The notes: generated by a model from the sequence alone, not told the origin. A stretch of DNA of 64,000 nucleotides from Oceanipulchritudo sp049975345 (GCA_049975345.1 JBNGDP010000005.1:1-64000); one strand, 5' to 3'. Counted from the first letter of the stretch, positions 15,930-25,737 are shown. Numbers and translations: made by a program.

Positions 15930-16208
15930 GGGTATTTAAGTTCAGAGCCCCGGGTGAACAGTCGTCAGGTCATTTTTCGGGAAAAGCCAGCCGTTGCCTC
16001 AGAGCGCGAACCGGGTGAAGTGGGTGTTGGATAGGACGCTTTGGCTGGTCATGCAGGAAGGCTTGGTTGTTGCCGGGCTCGCGGCAACACCTGCGATGGA
16101 TGAATCCGTTGAAGTTTGGCGGCGGAAGGGGGGGGATGGGGGGGAGGCGATCAAATCGATGGGATTGAAGGATTCGAATAAATCGATTCGATCGATTGAA
16201 TCGAGGAA
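15930..16208. other. Intergenic region
   Basis: No gene is seen. It carries the sulfatase promoter region on its left. On its right, at 16183-16203, TCGATTC and GAATCGA form a hairpin followed on the minus strand by TTTATT, a possible terminator for the gene ending at 16209. The stretch 16147-16203 is unusually rich in GATCGATT-like words. Confidence 0.4.
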
Positions 16209-16946
16209 CTAGCTGGAAATTTCGCGAGTGCCGTGGCAATCGGGGTAGGCGGAGCAGCCCCAGAAGGACTTGCCGGCGTTGCGGCCGGCGCGGGCGTGGC
16301 GGCGGATCATGGGCTTGCCGCAGTCGGGGCAGGTTGGACCCTTGTCGGCCTCGGCGCGGGCCTCCATGCGGGTGCGGGTGAGCTGTTCGCGGAAGCCGCC
16401 CCCGCGGCGGAATTGGTCGCCCTGGGACTGGAGCTGGTGGTTCAGCATGTTGATAACCCGGGCGATGAGGATAAGCAGCGCATTGGCGACGGTTTCCTCA
16501 TCGTCGGCATCCAGCCAGCGGGCGAATTTGGCCTTTTGGCGGAGGATGTGCCAGCTGGCGTCGTGGACGAGGTCGCGGCCGTAGTCGGGCTTGTCGAGGC
16601 GGATTGCATAGACGGCGCGGGAGACTTCGGAATCTTTTGGCCAAGGGACACGGCCTTGCTGCAGAAGGGCGTTGATCAGGTCGCCGGCGAGCTCGGCGAG
16701 GCTGGAGCGGGCGACATCAGTGAGCCGCATTTCGGTCTCGGTGGAGGTCTTGCGACGGGCGGAGCCCTCGGCGATATTGGCGCACCCGGAGCGGGCGGCC
16801 TGCGTCATCTGGTCGAACTGGCGTCCGCACGGATCATTGCGGCGGTTGAGGAAGCGCCGGCAGTAGCGCTGCGTGCCAAGCTGGACGATGTTGGCGAGGA
16901 TCCAGGAATCCAGTCGGAAATAGCCGCTTGTGCCACCGAAGTTCAT
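16209..16946 (-). CDS. Four-helix bundle protein with C4 zinc finger
   Basis: A 245-residue protein. The N-terminal two thirds match the four-helix-bundle (S23/diversity-generating accessory-like) family: DPCGRQFDQMTQAARSGCANIAEG is diagnostic of four-helix proteins. The C-terminal 45 residues (CPDCGKP, then WGCSAYPDC) form a topoisomerase I-type C4 zinc ribbon, so the protein may bind nucleic acid. Function is unknown. The gene follows the lacI gene at 17025-18029 on the same strand, separated by a hairpin at 16994-17009. Confidence 0.8.
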   Translation of the reverse strand: MNFGGTSGYFRLDSWILANIVQLGTQRYCRRFLNRRNDPCGRQFDQMTQAARSGCANIAEGSARRKTSTETEMRLTDVARSSLAELAGDLINALLQQGRVPWPKDSEVSRAVYAIRLDKPDYGRDLVHDASWHILRQKAKFARWLDADDEETVANALLILIARVINMLNHQLQSQGDQFRRGGGFREQLTRTRMEARAEADKGPTCPDCGKPMIRRHARAGRNAGKSFWGCSAYPDCHGTREISS

Positions 16947-16993
16947 GGGGGATGAGTCGTGGGACGGGCGGCGGCTTTTTCAACCGGTGATTC

Positions 16994-17009
16994 TACCTGA
17001 TTTCAGGTA
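16994..17009 (-). terminator. Hairpin between lacI and the four-helix gene
   Basis: TACCTG-attt-CAGGTA is a perfect 6-bp stem directly downstream of the lacI stop codon. It has no U-tract, so it may be a weak terminator or an operator for the next gene. Confidence 0.35.
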
Positions 17010-17024
17010 ATCGCTTGAATGGAA

Positions 17025-18029
17025 TCAATCCACCCAGATTCCCGGTACATGGATGCGCAGGTTGAGGTGGCGCGTGGCGGTGAGGGACTGGTGCATCTCC
17101 ATCAGGAGCAGTTCGAAGGCTGCGTTGGCGGCTTCCTCGGGGTTGACGTTGATGCCGGTATCGCCCGGCTCGGTGGCGCTGAGGAGCGCGACCGGGATCG
17201 GGGAGGGCAGCTGCCGGTTCCAATCGAGCACCTGGCGGACAATGGTGATCACCGCATCGGGGCGCTCACGGGCCACCCATTCGCGGAAGCCGCTTTCCGT
17301 CGGCTGGTTGTCGACCAGTGGCTGCAGGTCGTCGGCGGCAAAGCCGGCCAGCCGCTTTTCGCAGAGGAAGGCGCCCAGCCAGGCGTGCCCGGTGCGCCAG
17401 CCAAAGGACGGGGCGTAAATCAGGCCGATGCGCTGATGGCCGCGCCCGCGCAGGACATTCCAGGCGAGGCGGGCGTTCTCGTAGAAATCGAATTGCACGA
17501 CGTGTTGCGCCGGAAAGGCCTGTTCCGGACCAAAGGTGACGAAATTGAAGCGGTTGGCCGGCAGGCTCAGTGTATGCGCGGTGTCCGAAGGGGTGAGCGG
17601 GGCCACCAGGACGCCGCGGATGCCCAGTTGGTAAATGTGCTGAAACGTCGAACGACCCCGTCTTCCCTGCCAACCGAGACGGAAGGGGGTCAATTCGATC
17701 CCACGCCGCTGTGCCTCCGCATGGAGCGCCGCGTGCAGGCGCCGGTAAACCGGGGATGATTCCCACCAGCGCTCGTCCGCCCAGTCATCAACCAGTGCCA
17801 CCCGTTCCCACTTGGTTGTGATCCGCGCCGTGCCGGTGCGGTAGCGGGCCAGCGCCGCCATCGCCGGATCGGCCCGGTAGCCCAGCCGCTCAGCGATTTC
17901 CCGCACCCGCTCACGCGTCGCCGGCGCGATCCGCTTGTGGTCGCGCAGGGCCATCGAGACCGCCTGTACGCTCAGGCCAGCTGCTTCGGCGATGTCGCGC
18001 AGGCGGACCGGTTTTTCGGGATTCGGCAT
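17025..18029 (-). CDS. LacI-family transcriptional regulator
   Basis: A 334-residue LacI/GalR regulator. The helix-turn-helix is VRLRDIAEAAGLSVQAVSMALRD (about residues 8-30) with the hinge ending at GYRADPAMAALARYR; a sugar-binding periplasmic-type domain follows. The start at 18029 places the usual short leader before the helix-turn-helix. It is divergent from the PEP-CTERM gene at 18124, and the 94-bp intergenic region contains a small palindrome (18069-18080). It probably represses the PEP-CTERM/SGNH/flavoprotein operon until an unknown sugar binds. Confidence 0.92.
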   Translation of the reverse strand: MPNPEKPVRLRDIAEAAGLSVQAVSMALRDHKRIAPATRERVREIAERLGYRADPAMAALARYRTGTARITTKWERVALVDDWADERWWESSPVYRRLHAALHAEAQRRGIELTPFRLGWQGRRGRSTFQHIYQLGIRGVLVAPLTPSDTAHTLSLPANRFNFVTFGPEQAFPAQHVVQFDFYENARLAWNVLRGRGHQRIGLIYAPSFGWRTGHAWLGAFLCEKRLAGFAADDLQPLVDNQPTESGFREWVARERPDAVITIVRQVLDWNRQLPSPIPVALLSATEPGDTGINVNPEEAANAAFELLLMEMHQSLTATRHLNLRIHVPGIWVD

Positions 18030-18068
18030 AACAGGAACCAGCCAACCACCTCTCGCTTTACTGATCCA

Positions 18069-18080
18069 GCAAATTCTTGC
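18069..18080. promoter_or_regulatory. Possible LacI operator
   Basis: GCAA-attc-TTGC is a short palindrome in the divergent promoter region between lacI and the PEP-CTERM gene, 44 bp before the latter's ATG. It has the four-base-spaced layout of the other candidate operators, but a different core. Confidence 0.35.
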
Positions 18081-18123
18081 ATTGTCGACCGGGCGGGGAC
18101 GTTTGTGGAATGGGGGCGAGCTT

Positions 18124-19056
18124 ATGAAAACGACACTCCATACCCTTACGCTCCTTGCGGGCATTGTAATGAACCAGACGCTGATTGCGGTGATGATCGC
18201 CGAGGAGAGCTTTCTGATTGACGCGAACAACTACGCGGCGGGCGCGACGATCGACGGCGTGTCGCCGGACGGGACGGCGCCCTTCGAGGGCATCGACGCG
18301 TGGACGGCATCTGGTAGTCTTTCCAGCAGCGTCAATTTCATCACTCCCAGCGGCAGCCTGAGTTACAGCAGCGGGAGCAACACACTGAGCACCAGCGGCG
18401 GGCATCTGGACACCTTCCGCACGAATACCTCCACGCCCGCGAACAAGTCCATCACCCGCACTGACAGCAGTCCGATCACCAGTTCGACCTGGACGGAGGT
18501 ATATTTCGCGATGGTGGTGAACGCGGACAACGCGACGATCGCCGGGAACGACTATTTTGCCTTCAACTGGGATCATCAGGTGGTGGGTGGCACCCGTATG
18601 TTCGGCTTTACGCTGGACGGGGCGACCGGCAAGCAGATCCTCGCCACACAGGGCACACTGATCAACGAAGAGAACCGCAACGGCACCGCCACCGGGCTGA
18701 CGCTGGCGGCTGGCAACAACCTGTTGGTCTTCCGCGTCACGGACAAGACCTCCGGCGGCAGTGACCAGTTTGAAATGTGGTTGAACCCGACCCTGAGTGC
18801 GACACCTGGCGCGGCGGATTACAGCGTGACGATCAGCAACGGTTTGGTCGTGGGAAACACCAGCTACGGATTTGAAGGGATCAAGATCGAGCAGACCCTG
18901 AGCGAGGACTCGATCCTTGTGGACGAGTTCCGCCTTGCCACCAGTTGGGCGGAGGTCGTGCCCTTTACCGCGGTCCCCGAACCTTCCACCTACGCCCTGC
19001 TGGCCGGGGCGGTCACCTTGCTCGCCCTGGTGCGGCGGCGGCAGCGCGTGGGCTGA
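18124..19056 (+). CDS. PEP-CTERM exported protein
   Basis: A 310-residue exported protein with a signal peptide (MKTTLHTLTLLAGIVMNQTL) and a complete PEP-CTERM signal at the C-terminus: VPEPSTYALLAG, a hydrophobic helix and the basic end RRRQRVG. The middle is a Ser/Thr/Asn-rich beta domain (EGIDAWTASGSLSSS; YFAFNWDHQVVGGTRMFGFTLDG), compatible with a concanavalin-like jelly roll. It would be processed by an exosortase and displayed at the surface. It is divergent from the lacI gene at 17025 and is followed after 38 bp by the SGNH/PKD gene and then the flavoprotein gene. No catalytic residues are identifiable; glycan binding is a guess. Confidence 0.88.
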   Translation: MKTTLHTLTLLAGIVMNQTLIAVMIAEESFLIDANNYAAGATIDGVSPDGTAPFEGIDAWTASGSLSSSVNFITPSGSLSYSSGSNTLSTSGGHLDTFRTNTSTPANKSITRTDSSPITSSTWTEVYFAMVVNADNATIAGNDYFAFNWDHQVVGGTRMFGFTLDGATGKQILATQGTLINEENRNGTATGLTLAAGNNLLVFRVTDKTSGGSDQFEMWLNPTLSATPGAADYSVTISNGLVVGNTSYGFEGIKIEQTLSEDSILVDEFRLATSWAEVVPFTAVPEPSTYALLAGAVTLLALVRRRQRVG

Positions 19057-19094
19057 TCCAGCCCATTTGCCAGGGGTTTGTTTGGAATTCCGCT

Positions 19095-22000
19095 ATGCGC
19101 CCCCTTATTCTTGCCGCACTCGTTAGTCCCCTTTGCCTTTCCGCCACGGTGGTTCAGGAAAACTGGGACTATCCCGGGATTGCCGGCGGCACCCAGATTG
19201 CCGCCGGGCTCGGCTTCAACGGCGGCAGCAATTGGAGCGGAAGCGAGTGGGCGCGCGAAAACGTCGCGCCCACCTACCAGACCGATGTCGACCTTGCCCT
19301 CGATGGCAGCGTACGCGGTTGGGTCGATGAGAATGGCGCCCCATCCGGCGCGATCGCCAGCCCTACTGGCAACGCCAACGGATCGCACGTCAACCAGGCA
19401 TTCCGGCAGATTGCGCCCGCCGAACTGACCGGCACGACCTACCTCGGCTTTCTCTTCGCCGGCGGCGGCTACGGCATCGTCTCGACGTGTGCTGTCTTCT
19501 TTGACGGCGATGCGGACATCCCGCGCGGCATGATGGGCCTGAGCTTCATGCAGGAGGCCACCTTCAGCTACACCGCCACCACCACCGAATCGGTACGCAA
19601 CTCCACCGGCACCAAGGGCACCTTTGGCCGCATCAAGTATTCGCCGGTGGGCGGCACGCCCGTGCCGAACCTCGTGATCGCCAAGTTTGAGACCGACTAC
19701 AACGAAGCGGGCCACGACCGCGTGACCTGCATCCTCAATCCCACCGACGTGCGCAGCGAGGCGCTTGCCCTGTTCACCGCCGGGATTGTCAGTAATGCCG
19801 GGGTGCTGGTCCACGATCCCGGCACGGACCTCTGGGGCAGCGGCATCAACCCCGAGCTTGCCATCTCGATGCGAGGGGCAACAGCCGGCACTATTGATCC
19901 GATCGTCGACCAGATCCGCATCGCGCACGGCGGCAGCGGCTGGGATGCCCTGGTGGCGCCCTCCGGCGCCCCGGCGCCGGCTCCGACAGCCGGCGGTAGC
20001 CAGTATCTGGATACAACTCCCTATGCCGTCGCCCTCGACCGGGGCGGGCAGGATCCGATTGCCAATGGCATCCTGTTCCTCAACGAGACCGACACCGGCG
20101 CGCCAATCGTGATTGACGGGTCCACGCCCGACCACGGCCTCTTTTTCAAGGAGAGCAAGGTGCAGTTGGCCTACCTGACCACGGGCGAGTATTCCGGTTT
20201 TGCGGCCGATGTCTGGCGCGTCTCCGCCACGCCGGGATTCCAGGTGGTCGGCGACGGCGAGGTGCTCTTCGACCTCGCGCAGATGCCGGTCGGCGAGGTT
20301 CGCCGGGTGGTGGTGGACATCTCCGGGGTCGAGCTGCTGGAAATTGTCGTCACCGACGGCGGCGATGGGATCACCAACGACAAGGCCGCCCTCGGCAATC
20401 CACGCCTGATCCAAATGCCGGTGGTTGAGCTCAGCGCATGGGAGGCGTGGCGGCACGAACATTTCCGGGACACCCTCAACCAGCCGGACACGGTCAGCGG
20501 CCCGGTCGCCATGAGCCGGGGCCTGCCCAACGTCATCCGCTACGCGCTTGGACTGGCGCCGGAGGAGGATGCAGCGGACCACGGGCCGAGCCTTGTTGAC
20601 GGTAACCTGCGGATGCGGGTGCCCGCCGACATCGATGCAGATGGCGCCCTCGCGCGGACGGTTGAAGCCTCCGGCAACCTGGTGGATTGGATCCCGCTGG
20701 ATCCGCCCGCCCCCGTTGATGAAAACGGCAGGCCGGTTTTTCATTACATCGACCCGGTTGCGGTCGGCGTCGACAACCCCCGTTTCATGCGCTTTGCCGC
20801 CACGCTTTCGCGGCCGACCGCGCGCCTGACGGCGAGTCCGCTGACCGGCACCGCGCCCCTCACGGTCCAATTCGACGGCACGCCCTCCACTGCCGGCGAA
20901 GGCGGCATCTTCCGCTACACCTGGAACTTCGGCGATGGCGACAGCGAGGCCCTCGATCCCTCGCCGCAGCACACCTACCAGCTCCCCGGCGTTTATGAGG
21001 TCACCCTCGAGGCCTACGACGAATTCGACAACGCCGGTGTCGCCCGCATGCGCATCACCGTCCTCTCGCCCGACAACCAGCCGCCGACGGCCGCTATCGA
21101 CGCCTCGGCGCTACTCGTCGCCCCCGGTGGCAGCGTGGACTTCGACGCATTGGGCTCCAGCGACTTCGACGGCGACATTGTCAGCTATGAGTGGTCCTAT
21201 GACGACGGCACCAGCGCCACCGGACCCACCGTCAGCAAGACCTTCCCCAGCGTCGGCTTTGTGACCGCCACGCTCACCGTCACCGACGACGATGGCGCCA
21301 CCGGGACCGCCAGCGTCCGCGTCCGTATCGACCCCGGCGACAACTCCACCATCTTTCCCATCCGCGAAGGCAGCCGCATCCTCTTCATCGGCAACAGCCT
21401 GATCGGCTTTTATGGCCCCCTTCGCGACGCGCTCGATAACGCGGTGAATCACAATCCCGGCTTCGACATCACCACCGGCAGCGCGGGCAAGGGCGCCGGC
21501 ACCCTGATCGAATACGCCACATGGCCCTCCCTCACCGTCGAGGCCATCATCAACCAGAGCTGGGACATCGTTATCATACAGCCATGGAAAGAGGTCCTCG
21601 AAGCTGACCTCACCGTCTACGAAGCCGCCGCCGACACCCTCATCGGCTGGGTCCGCGCCAGCGGAGCCGAGCCGATCTTCTATATTCCGCACATGGACTG
21701 GCAATACTGGCCGACCTACCAGCCGACCATGCAGAACATCGTCTCCGCCACCGCCACCCGTCTCGGGGTCGAGACGATCGATGTCACTCCCGCCTGGAAC
21801 CAGGTCCTCGCCGACTACCCGATGTCCGTCGACGCCAGCAAGCGCCTCGTCGACACCGCCTCGACCAACGAGTTCAAAGACCTGCTCTACAGCGACAACC
21901 TCCACCAGAACGCCGACGGCATGGCCCTCAACGTGTATTTGGTTTACAAATACCTCACCGGCCTCTCCCCCGTCGGCCTCAACCCCACCTGGCCCGGCGG

Positions 22001-22112
22001 CATGAGCGGCTACACGCCGGCGCTGCAAGCGTACCTGCAGGGTGTCGCCGACCAGCACGGTGTGGTGGCGCCCTTTATCTCCGCCACTCCTTCCCATGAA
22101 GCAAGTTTCTGA
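19095..22112 (+). CDS. Exported PKD-repeat protein with SGNH hydrolase domain
   Basis: A 1005-residue protein. The ATG at 19095 begins a signal peptide (MRPLILAALVSPLCLSA). Residues up to about 480 form a large beta-rich region. A helical linker and a YxLexS-type domain follow (about 480-570). Two PKD domains are seen, about 573-657 (YTWNFGDGDSE) and 664-750 (YEWSYDDGTSA). The last 250 residues are an SGNH/GDSL-like hydrolase: block I is LFIGNSLIGF near residue 765 and block V is DNLHQNADG near 933. It may deacylate a polysaccharide. The last 17 bp overlap the flavoprotein gene. It has no PEP-CTERM signal of its own. Confidence 0.85.
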   Translation: MRPLILAALVSPLCLSATVVQENWDYPGIAGGTQIAAGLGFNGGSNWSGSEWARENVAPTYQTDVDLALDGSVRGWVDENGAPSGAIASPTGNANGSHVNQAFRQIAPAELTGTTYLGFLFAGGGYGIVSTCAVFFDGDADIPRGMMGLSFMQEATFSYTATTTESVRNSTGTKGTFGRIKYSPVGGTPVPNLVIAKFETDYNEAGHDRVTCILNPTDVRSEALALFTAGIVSNAGVLVHDPGTDLWGSGINPELAISMRGATAGTIDPIVDQIRIAHGGSGWDALVAPSGAPAPAPTAGGSQYLDTTPYAVALDRGGQDPIANGILFLNETDTGAPIVIDGSTPDHGLFFKESKVQLAYLTTGEYSGFAADVWRVSATPGFQVVGDGEVLFDLAQMPVGEVRRVVVDISGVELLEIVVTDGGDGITNDKAALGNPRLIQMPVVELSAWEAWRHEHFRDTLNQPDTVSGPVAMSRGLPNVIRYALGLAPEEDAADHGPSLVDGNLRMRVPADIDADGALARTVEASGNLVDWIPLDPPAPVDENGRPVFHYIDPVAVGVDNPRFMRFAATLSRPTARLTASPLTGTAPLTVQFDGTPSTAGEGGIFRYTWNFGDGDSEALDPSPQHTYQLPGVYEVTLEAYDEFDNAGVARMRITVLSPDNQPPTAAIDASALLVAPGGSVDFDALGSSDFDGDIVSYEWSYDDGTSATGPTVSKTFPSVGFVTATLTVTDDDGATGTASVRVRIDPGDNSTIFPIREGSRILFIGNSLIGFYGPLRDALDNAVNHNPGFDITTGSAGKGAGTLIEYATWPSLTVEAIINQSWDIVIIQPWKEVLEADLTVYEAAADTLIGWVRASGAEPIFYIPHMDWQYWPTYQPTMQNIVSATATRLGVETIDVTPAWNQVLADYPMSVDASKRLVDTASTNEFKDLLYSDNLHQNADGMALNVYLVYKYLTGLSPVGLNPTWPGGMSGYTPALQAYLQGVADQHGVVAPFISATPSHEASF

Positions 22113-24537
22113 ACCTTTTGACGTCGTCGTCCTTGGCGGCGGGCTGGCCGGCTGGGCCGCCGCTGTCGCCGCGGCCCGCAACGGCGCCAAAACCGCGCTG
22201 GTCCAGGACCGGCCGGTGCTCGGCGGCAACAGCTCGTCGGAGATCCGCGTGACCCCGCACGGCGCCGGACGCCATCATCCCTATGCGGCCGAGACCGGCA
22301 TCGTCGCCGAGGCCATCCTCGCCGAGCGCATGCGCTGCCATGTCGAGCCGATGGAAAACGGATGGACCAACAGCCAGTGGGACCTCGCGCTCTACGACAT
22401 CTGCCAGCGCACGCCCGGACTGAAGTTGTTTTTGAATACAATGCTGACCGACGTCCTCCTCGACGACGGCACGCGCGGCAGCACGCTCGATCCGGACGAT
22501 AAGGAAGTGTCGTTGGAAAACGGCTACCGGGAGCGCCCGGCGATCAATCCGAGCCGGCGCATCGCGGCGGTCGAGTGCCGCGTCGCCAACGCCGAAACGC
22601 TCGTGACCCTGCAGGCGAAGCAGTTCATCGACTGCACCGGGGACGGCCTGTGCGCCCACATGGCCGGTTGTTCCTGGCGCTGGGGCTCGGAAGGAAAAGA
22701 CGAGTTCAAGGAAGTGCATGCCCCGCGCGCGGCGGACGCCTTCACGATGGGCAGTTCCCTGCAGTTCTACTGTCACGATGGCGGCCGTCCGGTGCCCTTC
22801 AGCCCGCCGCCGTGGGCCAAAAAATACGACGACGCCGCGTTCTTCTGGGGCGGCGGCGGCCGCCGTCCCACCAATCCGCGCGGCGGGTTCTGGTGGATCG
22901 AGATCGGCGTGCCGTTTGACACGATTACGGACAACGAGCAGATCCGCGAGGAGCTCACCGCGCACGTTCTCGGCGTGTGGGACTGGATGAAAAACAAGGA
23001 CGCCTGGATGAAGGACAAGTGCGCCAACTACGTCCTCGACTGGGTTGGGCAGGTGCCCGGCAAGCGCGAGTCCCGGCGCATCATGGGACGGCATTTCATC
23101 AATGAGAATGAATTGTCCATCCACCAAAGTTTCCCCGACAACATCGGCCACGGTGGCTGGTTTCTGGACCTGCATACACCGGGCGGCCTGCTGGCGGAGA
23201 ACGCCGAGCCGATGGCGGCCGAGGGCTACGCCGACACGAGCGTTGAGCGCGCCAACGGACACGTCGGGCCGTATCCCATTCCGCTGCGCATCCTGCAGTC
23301 GCGCGACATTGACAATCTCGGCATGGCTGGACGCTGCGTGAGCGCAACCAAGGCGGCCCTGGGGTCGCTCCGCGTGATGCAGACCTGCGCGGTGATGGGG
23401 GAGGCCATCGGAACGGCTGTGGCCGTTGCCTGTAGTGAAAATCTGGACCTTGCGGCAATGGACGGGGAGCACGTCAAGCAAGTGCAAAGTTCCCTGCGGC
23501 GCTCCGGGGTGTTTCTGCCATCGATCCATGCGGCAGATGCGGACAACCTGATCGGGCTTGGGTCGCTCAGCGCAACTTCCGAACAGCTGCTCAGTGGCGG
23601 CGAGCCATCCGTGGCAACCTCCAGCAAGGCGGAGCCGCGCAACCTGCGGCCGCAGCCACTCGACCTCGCCCAAGCCATTCCCGTTCGCGGAGATCATCTG
23701 GAGAGCCTTTCCCTGTGCCTCAGCCTGGACTGGCCGGGTGCCATCCGGGTGCCCGTGCGCCTGCGCCAGGTGCCATCGATCTGGCACTACGACGTGGAGT
23801 CCGGTCCCGTTCTTGCCGAAGGCGAAATCAGCGTGCCTCCCGGCGTGGCGCAGTGGTGCGAGTGGACGCTCGGTCTGAAGCTGCCTGCGGAACTGGCAGA
23901 GGGCGGCTACCTGCGGCTCGAATTGGAAATGGCCATGCCGGGCAAATTGTATTGGGAGACCACTACCGGGCCGCTCCCCTCCTGTCCGGCCTATTTTCTC
24001 ATGCCCAGCAGTCAGCCCGGCACGCGCGGCGAGCGCTACCGTCGCCACAACGAGACGCCTGGCAGTACCTTCGCCTTTCGGCTTGGCACGCCGCAGGCGG
24101 TCTTCCCTGCCTCCAATGTGCTGGACCCGGCCGGTCGCCCCTTTACCCGTGCGGGTGCCTGGCGCTCGGATCCGCAGGAGCCGCTCCCGCAGAGTTGGGC
24201 ATGCCGCTGGGAACAGCCGCAAAGCCTGCTCCATGTGGACCTCCATTTTGGCGCTGATTTGCTCACCGAGCTCTCCACCCGCGAGGCGCTCAGCGTCAAC
24301 CCCGGGATTGCCCGGGACTACCGCCTTGAGGCGCTTGTGGATGGGGAGTGGCGTACAGTCGCGGAGGCGTGCGGCAACTACCAGATGCACCGCTTCCATC
24401 GCTTTCCCGGGCCTCTTCAGACGACGGCCCTGCGCGTGGTGGTGCTCGCGACCAACGGCTCGGCCTCCGCCAGCCTTGCGGGGGTACGCGCCTACACGGC
24501 GGCGGGTTCGTACCCGGACCCGTGGGAAAGCCCGTAG
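22096..24537 (+). CDS. FAD-dependent oxidoreductase (FAD_oxidored type)
   Basis: An 813-residue flavoprotein. FDVVVLGGGLAGWAAAVAAA (about residues 7-26) and the VLGGNSSSEIRV motif near 40-50 are the FAD-binding signatures of the FAD_oxidored family (PF12831). The domain runs to about residue 470 (IDNLGMAGRCVSATKAALGSLR). The rest (about 520-813) contains two beta-rich domains resembling discoidin or carbohydrate-binding modules, ending in SYPDPWESP. No signal peptide is visible, which is odd for a protein with apparent carbohydrate-binding domains. It overlaps the SGNH gene by 17 bp, so the two are translationally coupled. The substrate is unknown, presumably a sugar or polysaccharide-derived compound. 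Confidence 0.87.
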   Translation: MKQVSEPFDVVVLGGGLAGWAAAVAAARNGAKTALVQDRPVLGGNSSSEIRVTPHGAGRHHPYAAETGIVAEAILAERMRCHVEPMENGWTNSQWDLALYDICQRTPGLKLFLNTMLTDVLLDDGTRGSTLDPDDKEVSLENGYRERPAINPSRRIAAVECRVANAETLVTLQAKQFIDCTGDGLCAHMAGCSWRWGSEGKDEFKEVHAPRAADAFTMGSSLQFYCHDGGRPVPFSPPPWAKKYDDAAFFWGGGGRRPTNPRGGFWWIEIGVPFDTITDNEQIREELTAHVLGVWDWMKNKDAWMKDKCANYVLDWVGQVPGKRESRRIMGRHFINENELSIHQSFPDNIGHGGWFLDLHTPGGLLAENAEPMAAEGYADTSVERANGHVGPYPIPLRILQSRDIDNLGMAGRCVSATKAALGSLRVMQTCAVMGEAIGTAVAVACSENLDLAAMDGEHVKQVQSSLRRSGVFLPSIHAADADNLIGLGSLSATSEQLLSGGEPSVATSSKAEPRNLRPQPLDLAQAIPVRGDHLESLSLCLSLDWPGAIRVPVRLRQVPSIWHYDVESGPVLAEGEISVPPGVAQWCEWTLGLKLPAELAEGGYLRLELEMAMPGKLYWETTTGPLPSCPAYFLMPSSQPGTRGERYRRHNETPGSTFAFRLGTPQAVFPASNVLDPAGRPFTRAGAWRSDPQEPLPQSWACRWEQPQSLLHVDLHFGADLLTELSTREALSVNPGIARDYRLEALVDGEWRTVAEACGNYQMHRFHRFPGPLQTTALRVVVLATNGSASASLAGVRAYTAAGSYPDPWESP

Positions 24538-24616
24538 GACGGGCAATCACCTGGATTGGCGATGTTTGCCGGGATTCAGCTGCCAGCAAAGGTTGATGGA
24601 TGGGGAGTGTTGCCGG

Positions 24617-25609
24617 TTATGCCGGTGCCGCCTCCCGCCATTCGCCCTCGATGACGCGGACAAGGAGGTGCTCGGGAATTCCATGGAGACGGAGGCGGAG
24701 CAGCTGGTCCATCAACTCGACCGCGGCCGTCTGATAGTCGGAATCTTTCACCCACATGCCGGCGGGAGGTGGATACAGGTGATCAGGGAAGCTGGAGTTC
24801 AGGGGCACTCCATAAAAGGTGAAGTCCTCCGGCATCTGAAAGCCTGCTTCCCGCAGTGCCCAGTAAGTGCCACCGGGAAAGGTGATGAGGGCTTCCGGTT
24901 GCTCGGAACGCAGCCAGCGGGTTGCCGCAGCCGGGAGCTCTTTCAAGGGAAGGCGACAGCGGTGCCATGTCAGCTGCACCCCGTCCACGATTTCCTCCCG
25001 GGCAAGCAGAACCGCCCCCAATCTGGCCCGCCAGTCCTCGGTCTGGTCATTCTCGCCCAGCAGCACAGCAATCTTGCGATGACCTTTGGTGATGACCTTG
25101 CGGAGGGTTTCGTCCATCATGCGCACCGCGCTGTCCCGCACATGGCAAAACCGACTCGGCCCAATCGTCACGATGCAGAATGGATCGAAAGCGTGCGGGT
25201 GCCGCCTGTTGATATGTTCCAGTAGTTCGCGTTCGCCACCCGGGCGGGTATTGATGACCAGCCCGTCGATTCCCTGGTGCCACCATTGCTTGAGGCTGCT
25301 GGCGAGCTGCTTTTTTGGCGGAAAAGAAAGCCGCTGGTAGGTGAAGCCTGTATCGATTGCAGGCTCCCACTGCTTCTCGGCACTGAAGTCCAGCAAGCCG
25401 ATTTGCACTTGCCGTTCCGCCCCACGCCCTCTGCGGCCCATCCGCGCCATCAAAGACGCCACCGAATCCCGTCGATACCCCATCTCCTTCGCCAGCTTGC
25501 GCACCCGTTCCGCCGTTTCCCGCCCGACACGACCCCGCCCGCTCAAGGTCGCCGATACGGTGTAGGTCGATACTCCCGCCCGCGCCGCAATCTCTGCCAA
25601 GGTCACCAT
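24617..25609 (-). CDS. LacI-family transcriptional regulator
   Basis: A 330-residue LacI/GalR regulator. The helix-turn-helix VTLAEIAARAGVSTYTVSATLSG lies at residues 2-24, with the hinge through EMGYRRDSVASLMARMG, then a sugar-binding domain. The ATG at 25609 fits this start. It is divergent from the PEP-CTERM gene at 25738. An operator-like palindrome lies 14 bp upstream of its own start (25624-25635), so it probably regulates itself and the PEP-CTERM/flavoprotein pair. Its first ten codons and the whole intergenic region have a second, partly decayed copy at 42.7-42.98 kb. Confidence 0.92.
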   Translation of the reverse strand: MVTLAEIAARAGVSTYTVSATLSGRGRVGRETAERVRKLAKEMGYRRDSVASLMARMGRRGRGAERQVQIGLLDFSAEKQWEPAIDTGFTYQRLSFPPKKQLASSLKQWWHQGIDGLVINTRPGGERELLEHINRRHPHAFDPFCIVTIGPSRFCHVRDSAVRMMDETLRKVITKGHRKIAVLLGENDQTEDWRARLGAVLLAREEIVDGVQLTWHRCRLPLKELPAAATRWLRSEQPEALITFPGGTYWALREAGFQMPEDFTFYGVPLNSSFPDHLYPPPAGMWVKDSDYQTAAVELMDQLLRLRLHGIPEHLLVRVIEGEWREAAPA

Positions 25610-25623
25610 GCCAACAAACCTGC

Positions 25624-25635
25624 CTAACGGCTTAG
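25624..25635. promoter_or_regulatory. LacI-type operator palindrome
   Basis: CTAACGGCTTAG (CTAA-CGGC-TTAG) lies between the divergent lacI and PEP-CTERM genes, 102 bp before the PEP-CTERM ATG. The same 12 bp plus flanks (CCTGCCTAACGGCTTAGATT) are conserved in the duplicated promoter at 42883-42894. Confidence 0.65.
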
Positions 25636-25737
25636 ATTTTTGCAAGATTGAAACGGCGAAAGAACTTCAGCTTGATGCGGGGTGTCGGGACTGGCTCGGC
25701 TGTTTGACAGATTAAACGCATACGAAGGTATCCATAC

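Noticed and set aside
16147..16203. GATCGATT-rich stretch considered as an origin or centromere-like iteron array
   Set aside because: The words are irregularly spaced, only about 55 bp long, and next to no replication or partition gene; a terminator hairpin at its end explains it better.
18840..18852. An AACGGTTT occurrence inside the PEP-CTERM gene
   Set aside because: It is coding sequence (SNGLV), lacks palindromic flanks and promoter context, and about two chance occurrences of this 8-mer are expected in the window.
18990..20972. A 660-codon minus-strand frame opposite the SGNH/PKD gene
   Set aside because: Antisense shadow; composition is dominated by Arg, Gly, Asp and Val as expected from third-position GC bias.
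22075..24546. An 823-codon minus-strand frame opposite the flavoprotein
   Set aside because: It is the shadow of the plus-strand FAD gene; His/Arg/Gly-rich with no recognisable domains.
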